Assembly: GCA_026993805.1 (NCBI GenBank)
Contig: JALWSA010000018.1
Coordinates: 1 to 64,000 of the forward strand
DNA: 64,000 nucleotides
Direction of reading: 5' to 3'
Source of the DNA: Thermotogaceae bacterium
Lineage (GTDB): Bacteria > Thermotogota > Thermotogae > Thermotogales > Thermotogaceae
Under the pieces are notes generated by a model. It was not told where the DNA came from and ran no database searches. It worked only from the letters and a program-made list of their open reading frames with translations. Positions within the stretch are counted from its first letter, which is position 1. Each line of letters begins with the position of its first letter. A program made the position numbers and the translations under genes. Below, piece by piece: positions 61,702-64,000 of the stretch.

Positions 61702-62594
61702 GAAAAAGGGGAATAGTCGTTGGCTTTCACTCTGCCATGGCAAGGGTGAGAGATCTTGAGAGCAAGCAGGAGATTTTGTGCAAGCTAAGGGGACGCTTTA
61801 AAAAGCAGGGAATAAAGATTCTCGTCGGGGATTTCGTTGAGTACACAGAAGACGGCGCCGGCGGCGGCGTAATAGAGAATGTTCTTAACAGAAAGTCCGA
61901 GCTTCCAAAGCCAAGAATCGCGAATGTAGATCAGGTAGTTCTCGTGACTACCCTGAAAGATCCAAAAGTGCCGCTCATAGTTCTTGACAAATTTCTCGTT
62001 CTCGTCGAGAAAGCTTCCCTTGATGTCGTCATAGTCTTCAACAAGATAGATCTTTTGTCTGGCAAAGAGCTAGAAGAGCTCCAAGAGCTTGAAGGGATAT
62101 ACGGCAAATACTACAGAACGCTCAGAACGAGCGCGGTGACGGGTGAAGGGCTCGACGAGCTAAAGGAAGTCTTCAAGGAAAAGGTTTCGACCATGGCGGG
62201 AATGTCCGGGGTTGGGAAAAGCTCGCTCCTTAACGCTATAAACCCAGGCCTGAAGTTAAAGGTAGGAGAAATCTCAGAAAAGTTCAAAAGGGGAAGGCAC
62301 ACCACGACGACATCATCCCTTCTCGAATTCGATTTCGGGGGATATGTTGCCGACACGCCCGGTTTTGCAAACCTTGACATATCCACGATAGATCCTCAGG
62401 AGCTAAAAGAGCTCTTCCCTGAATTCAGGGAGTACGAAGGGATGTGCGCCTTTGCAGACTGCATGCATGTCTCAGAACCAGGATGCTACATAAGAAGGCT
62501 CGTGAAGGAAGGCCAGGTCCCAAAGAGCCGTTATGATAACTACATAAAGATGCTAAAAGAGCTACAGGGTTTGGAGAAGGCAAGCGAGAGATGA
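61698..62594 (+). CDS. rsgA: ribosome small subunit GTPase RsgA
   Basis: 298 residues: N-terminal OB-fold, circularly permuted GTPase with G4 FNKIDLL before G1 GMSGVGKSSLLNAI and G3 DTPGF, and zinc motif CAFADCMHVSEPGC. Helps late maturation of the 30S subunit. The switch segment KRGRHTTTTSSLLEF is standard. Starts with TTG 61698, overlapping the kinase stop (TTGA). Confidence 0.93.
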   Translation: MRKRGIVVGFHSAMARVRDLESKQEILCKLRGRFKKQGIKILVGDFVEYTEDGAGGGVIENVLNRKSELPKPRIANVDQVVLVTTLKDPKVPLIVLDKFLVLVEKASLDVVIVFNKIDLLSGKELEELQELEGIYGKYYRTLRTSAVTGEGLDELKEVFKEKVSTMAGMSGVGKSSLLNAINPGLKLKVGEISEKFKRGRHTTTTSSLLEFDFGGYVADTPGFANLDISTIDPQELKELFPEFREYEGMCAFADCMHVSEPGCYIRRLVKEGQVPKSRYDNYIKMLKELQGLEKASER

Positions 62595-63184
62595 AGATGA
62601 AGGCGGAAGTCTTTATCCTTTGCGGCGGGCAGGGAAAAAGGCTTGGCGGCAAGAACAAAGGGCTTCTTACGCTCTGCGGCAAGACTTTCCTTGAGTATCT
62701 AACGGAAAAGTTCTCAAAACTTGGGAGTGTCACAGTTGTCGGGAGAAAAGATGAGTTTTCCGGGCTTGGGGTGAGAGCAATAGACGATGAAACTCCCGGG
62801 CTCGGTCCTATGGGTGGGATCCTTACGGCTCTAAAGGTCGCGTCTTCCGATTACATCCTCGTGCTTGCCTGTGACATGCCCATTTTTCCCGTTTCTGCTG
62901 GAAAGCGCCTTCTGGAAGCTGCAAGCTCTTTCGATGCGGACGCCGCGGTCATCTTCACAGACCGTCTCACGCCCATTCCCGGAGTCTACAGAAAAAATCT
63001 CATCGAGCTCTTTGAAAAGAGCGTAAAAGAAGGAAGGCTCTCGTTGACCCGCCTTGTTCTGAACATAAATGCGGTTTTGCTTCATCACAGGGGCTTTGAA
63101 GGGCTAAGAAGCGTTAACACCCCTCAAGATTACCAGATGCTCGTTAAAACCTACCATTGCGAGGAGGCTAAAGATTTGCCTTGA
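62591..63184 (+). CDS. mobA: MobA-like nucleotidyltransferase
   Basis: 197 residues. Opens VFILCGGQGKRLGGKNKGLL, the MobA/GlmU-type nucleotide loop, then DDETPGLGPMGGILTAL and VLACDMPIFPV with the metal Asp. MobA attaches GMP to molybdopterin; whether this organism makes the cofactor is unknown, and related enzymes act on other phosphates, so the name is tentative. ATGA overlap with rsgA; its last 17 bp overlap the convergent gene. Confidence 0.8.
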   Translation: MKMKAEVFILCGGQGKRLGGKNKGLLTLCGKTFLEYLTEKFSKLGSVTVVGRKDEFSGLGVRAIDDETPGLGPMGGILTALKVASSDYILVLACDMPIFPVSAGKRLLEAASSFDADAAVIFTDRLTPIPGVYRKNLIELFEKSVKEGRLSLTRLVLNINAVLLHHRGFEGLRSVNTPQDYQMLVKTYHCEEAKDLP

Positions 63185-63671
63185 CGAAAAAGACTATAAG
63201 AGCAGTTATTATTATTGCCGAAAAGAAAGCAAGAACGCTTTCCACTCTCTTTGAAATCCACTCTCTTTTCTTTTCAAACGCTTTTTGATAGAGCCAGTCA
63301 AGGTCTGTCTTGTAAGTTTTTCCCGAGATCTCTATTTCAAGGGACTCCTTTTTTGGAAGCCAGTAAGAAAAGAAGACAAGCTCGCCGCCAGGTGGAAGGA
63401 AAACGGCAGACTGAACGGCGCTCGAAGGAGATGAGAAAAACATGGGGGTGCCACCTACTTTCGGGAGAACCTGAAAGCTCTCATCGGATTCGTTCCTGAT
63501 CGTAAGGGTCAGAATTCCTCTTTCCGTTCTTCCAAGCCAGTAGTAGCTATACTCTATCGTCGCCTGGATGGGTCCAAACTCAAGCTCTGTGCTTTCCTGC
63601 AAAACCACATTTGCGTACCACCCAAAAGCCGTGGAAAACAAAACCGCCGCCAAAACCGCTGCAAATCTCAT
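63168..63671 (-). CDS. small secreted protein with C-terminal membrane anchor
   Basis: 167 residues: signal peptide MRFAAVLAAVLFSTAFG, a beta-sandwich-like middle (LGRTERGILTLTIRNESDESF; AVFLPPGGELVFFSYWLPKKE) and a C-terminal helix VLAFFSAIIITALIVFFV followed by a lysine. No family recognised. It should expose a small domain outside the inner membrane. Convergent with mobA (17-bp overlap). An SD (GGAAGGGGTGA) lies upstream of the ATG. Confidence 0.65.
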   Translation of the reverse strand: MRFAAVLAAVLFSTAFGWYANVVLQESTELEFGPIQATIEYSYYWLGRTERGILTLTIRNESDESFQVLPKVGGTPMFFSSPSSAVQSAVFLPPGGELVFFSYWLPKKESLEIEISGKTYKTDLDWLYQKAFEKKREWISKRVESVLAFFSAIIITALIVFFVKANL

Positions 63672-63749
63672 TGAGTCACCCCTTCCGGGTGTATTCTAAC
63701 AGGTGGATAATCTTATGTGACCGATTATAAAGAAAGGAGGCGATCTGGA

Positions 63750-64000
63750 GTGGACATAACCGAGTTTGTGGGAAAGGTGAGCGAAGATATAAAGCTTCTT
63801 GAGCACGAGAGGTATCTTTTCGTTTCGCCGCATCCGGACGATGCTGAGATAGGCTGCGGCGCGACGATGAAAAAGCTCGCGGGTCTTGGGAAGGAAGTCT
63901 ATCTTGCCGTGGTCACAGATGGAAGAAAGGGCTATTCAGATCCGAGCATGCAGGAAGAGAAAGTGGTGGAGATAAGAAAGCAGGAGCAGCTTCGAGCCGC
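63750..64000 (+). CDS. PIG-L/LmbE-type deacetylase, N-terminal part
   Basis: Open from GTG 63750 (AAAGGAGGCGAT upstream) to the window end, 83 codons. FVSPHPDDAEIGCGATM carries the PHPDDxE zinc and catalytic motif of the PIG-L family, and VVTDGRKGYSDPSM the next conserved stretch. These enzymes remove acetyl groups from GlcNAc-containing compounds such as chitobiose or sugar-inositol precursors. Substrate not decidable from this part. Confidence 0.85.
   Translation, partial: MDITEFVGKVSEDIKLLEHERYLFVSPHPDDAEIGCGATMKKLAGLGKEVYLAVVTDGRKGYSDPSMQEEKVVEIRKQEQLRA

Overview
The window looks like part of a chromosome from the Thermotogota (Thermotoga/Kosmotoga-like thermophiles). The evidence is close resemblance of L10, L7/L12, S6, PIMT with its extra C-terminal domain, FtsY and MtnA to Thermotoga proteins, archaeal-looking threonine dehydrogenase and KaiC-type ATPase, several short secreted beta-rich proteins of the kind expected under a toga, strong Shine-Dalgarno (SD) sites, frequent TTG/GTG starts and dense 4-bp gene overlaps. 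I cannot fix the genus. No tRNA, rRNA, CRISPR, IS element or prophage was seen.

Layout. 1-7.1 kb: end of nagA, a ferritin-like protein, an ArsR regulator facing a 2[4Fe-4S] ferredoxin, a TDT transporter abutting a 5'-truncated MalG-type permease, cold shock protein, apt, then a leftward GntR/YtrA-type ABC operon headed by a membrane protein with a repetitive GMDN beta-domain. 7.3-14.2 kb: a branched-chain amino acid ABC operon (livHMGF), a CBS-ACT regulator and two tandem near-identical binding proteins. 14.2-20 kb: gltX, osmC-like, purA, a thioesterase, acylphosphatase, and rplJ-rplL with an L10 leader and attenuator but without rpoBC behind it. 20-25.9 kb: an M1-type metallopeptidase fused to a beta-rich domain, an M20 peptidase, tdh and a small beta-barrel. 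25.9-31.7 kb: a leftward overlapping operon ftsY - DUF2225 - LysM/M23-like/3D protein - divergent sliding clamp - pcm - oadB. 32-35.7 kb: ABC-2 exporter and rpsF-ssb-rpsR. 35.8-43.4 kb: beta-barrel, hisS, trkH-trkA with a double HD/HD-GYP protein, comF, an unknown protein and a glutaredoxin. 43.5-46.7 kb: carbamate kinase, a GNAT, and a KaiC-like ATPase / archaeal-type HTH / PPC-domain trio. 46.7-51.6 kb: trpB2 behind an apparent tryptophan attenuator, GH4 glycosidase with a BadF-type kinase, and an AlaX-like editing protein. 51.6-58.9 kb: XRE regulator-membrane protein-barrel operon, two type IV pilins, dus, class IV aminotransferase, mtaB, CBS protein, PfkB kinase, hicB with a minimal hicA remnant. 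59-64 kb: mtnA-FGGY kinase-rsgA-mobA chain, a small envelope protein and the start of a PIG-L deacetylase.

The most striking item is at 47964-48181 (minus strand): a promoter, a 31-codon leader ORF with three consecutive Trp codons, competing hairpins and a T-tailed terminator directly before trpB2, i.e. ribosome-mediated transcription attenuation of a stand-alone TrpB2. Other items of note are a 37-bp palindrome over the XRE promoter, the archaeal-type KaiC trio, the second sliding-clamp-like protein, the peptidase-barrel fusion, and a 12-bp RNA stem that could hide the purA SD. All functional assignments come from reading motifs by eye; no database search was run.
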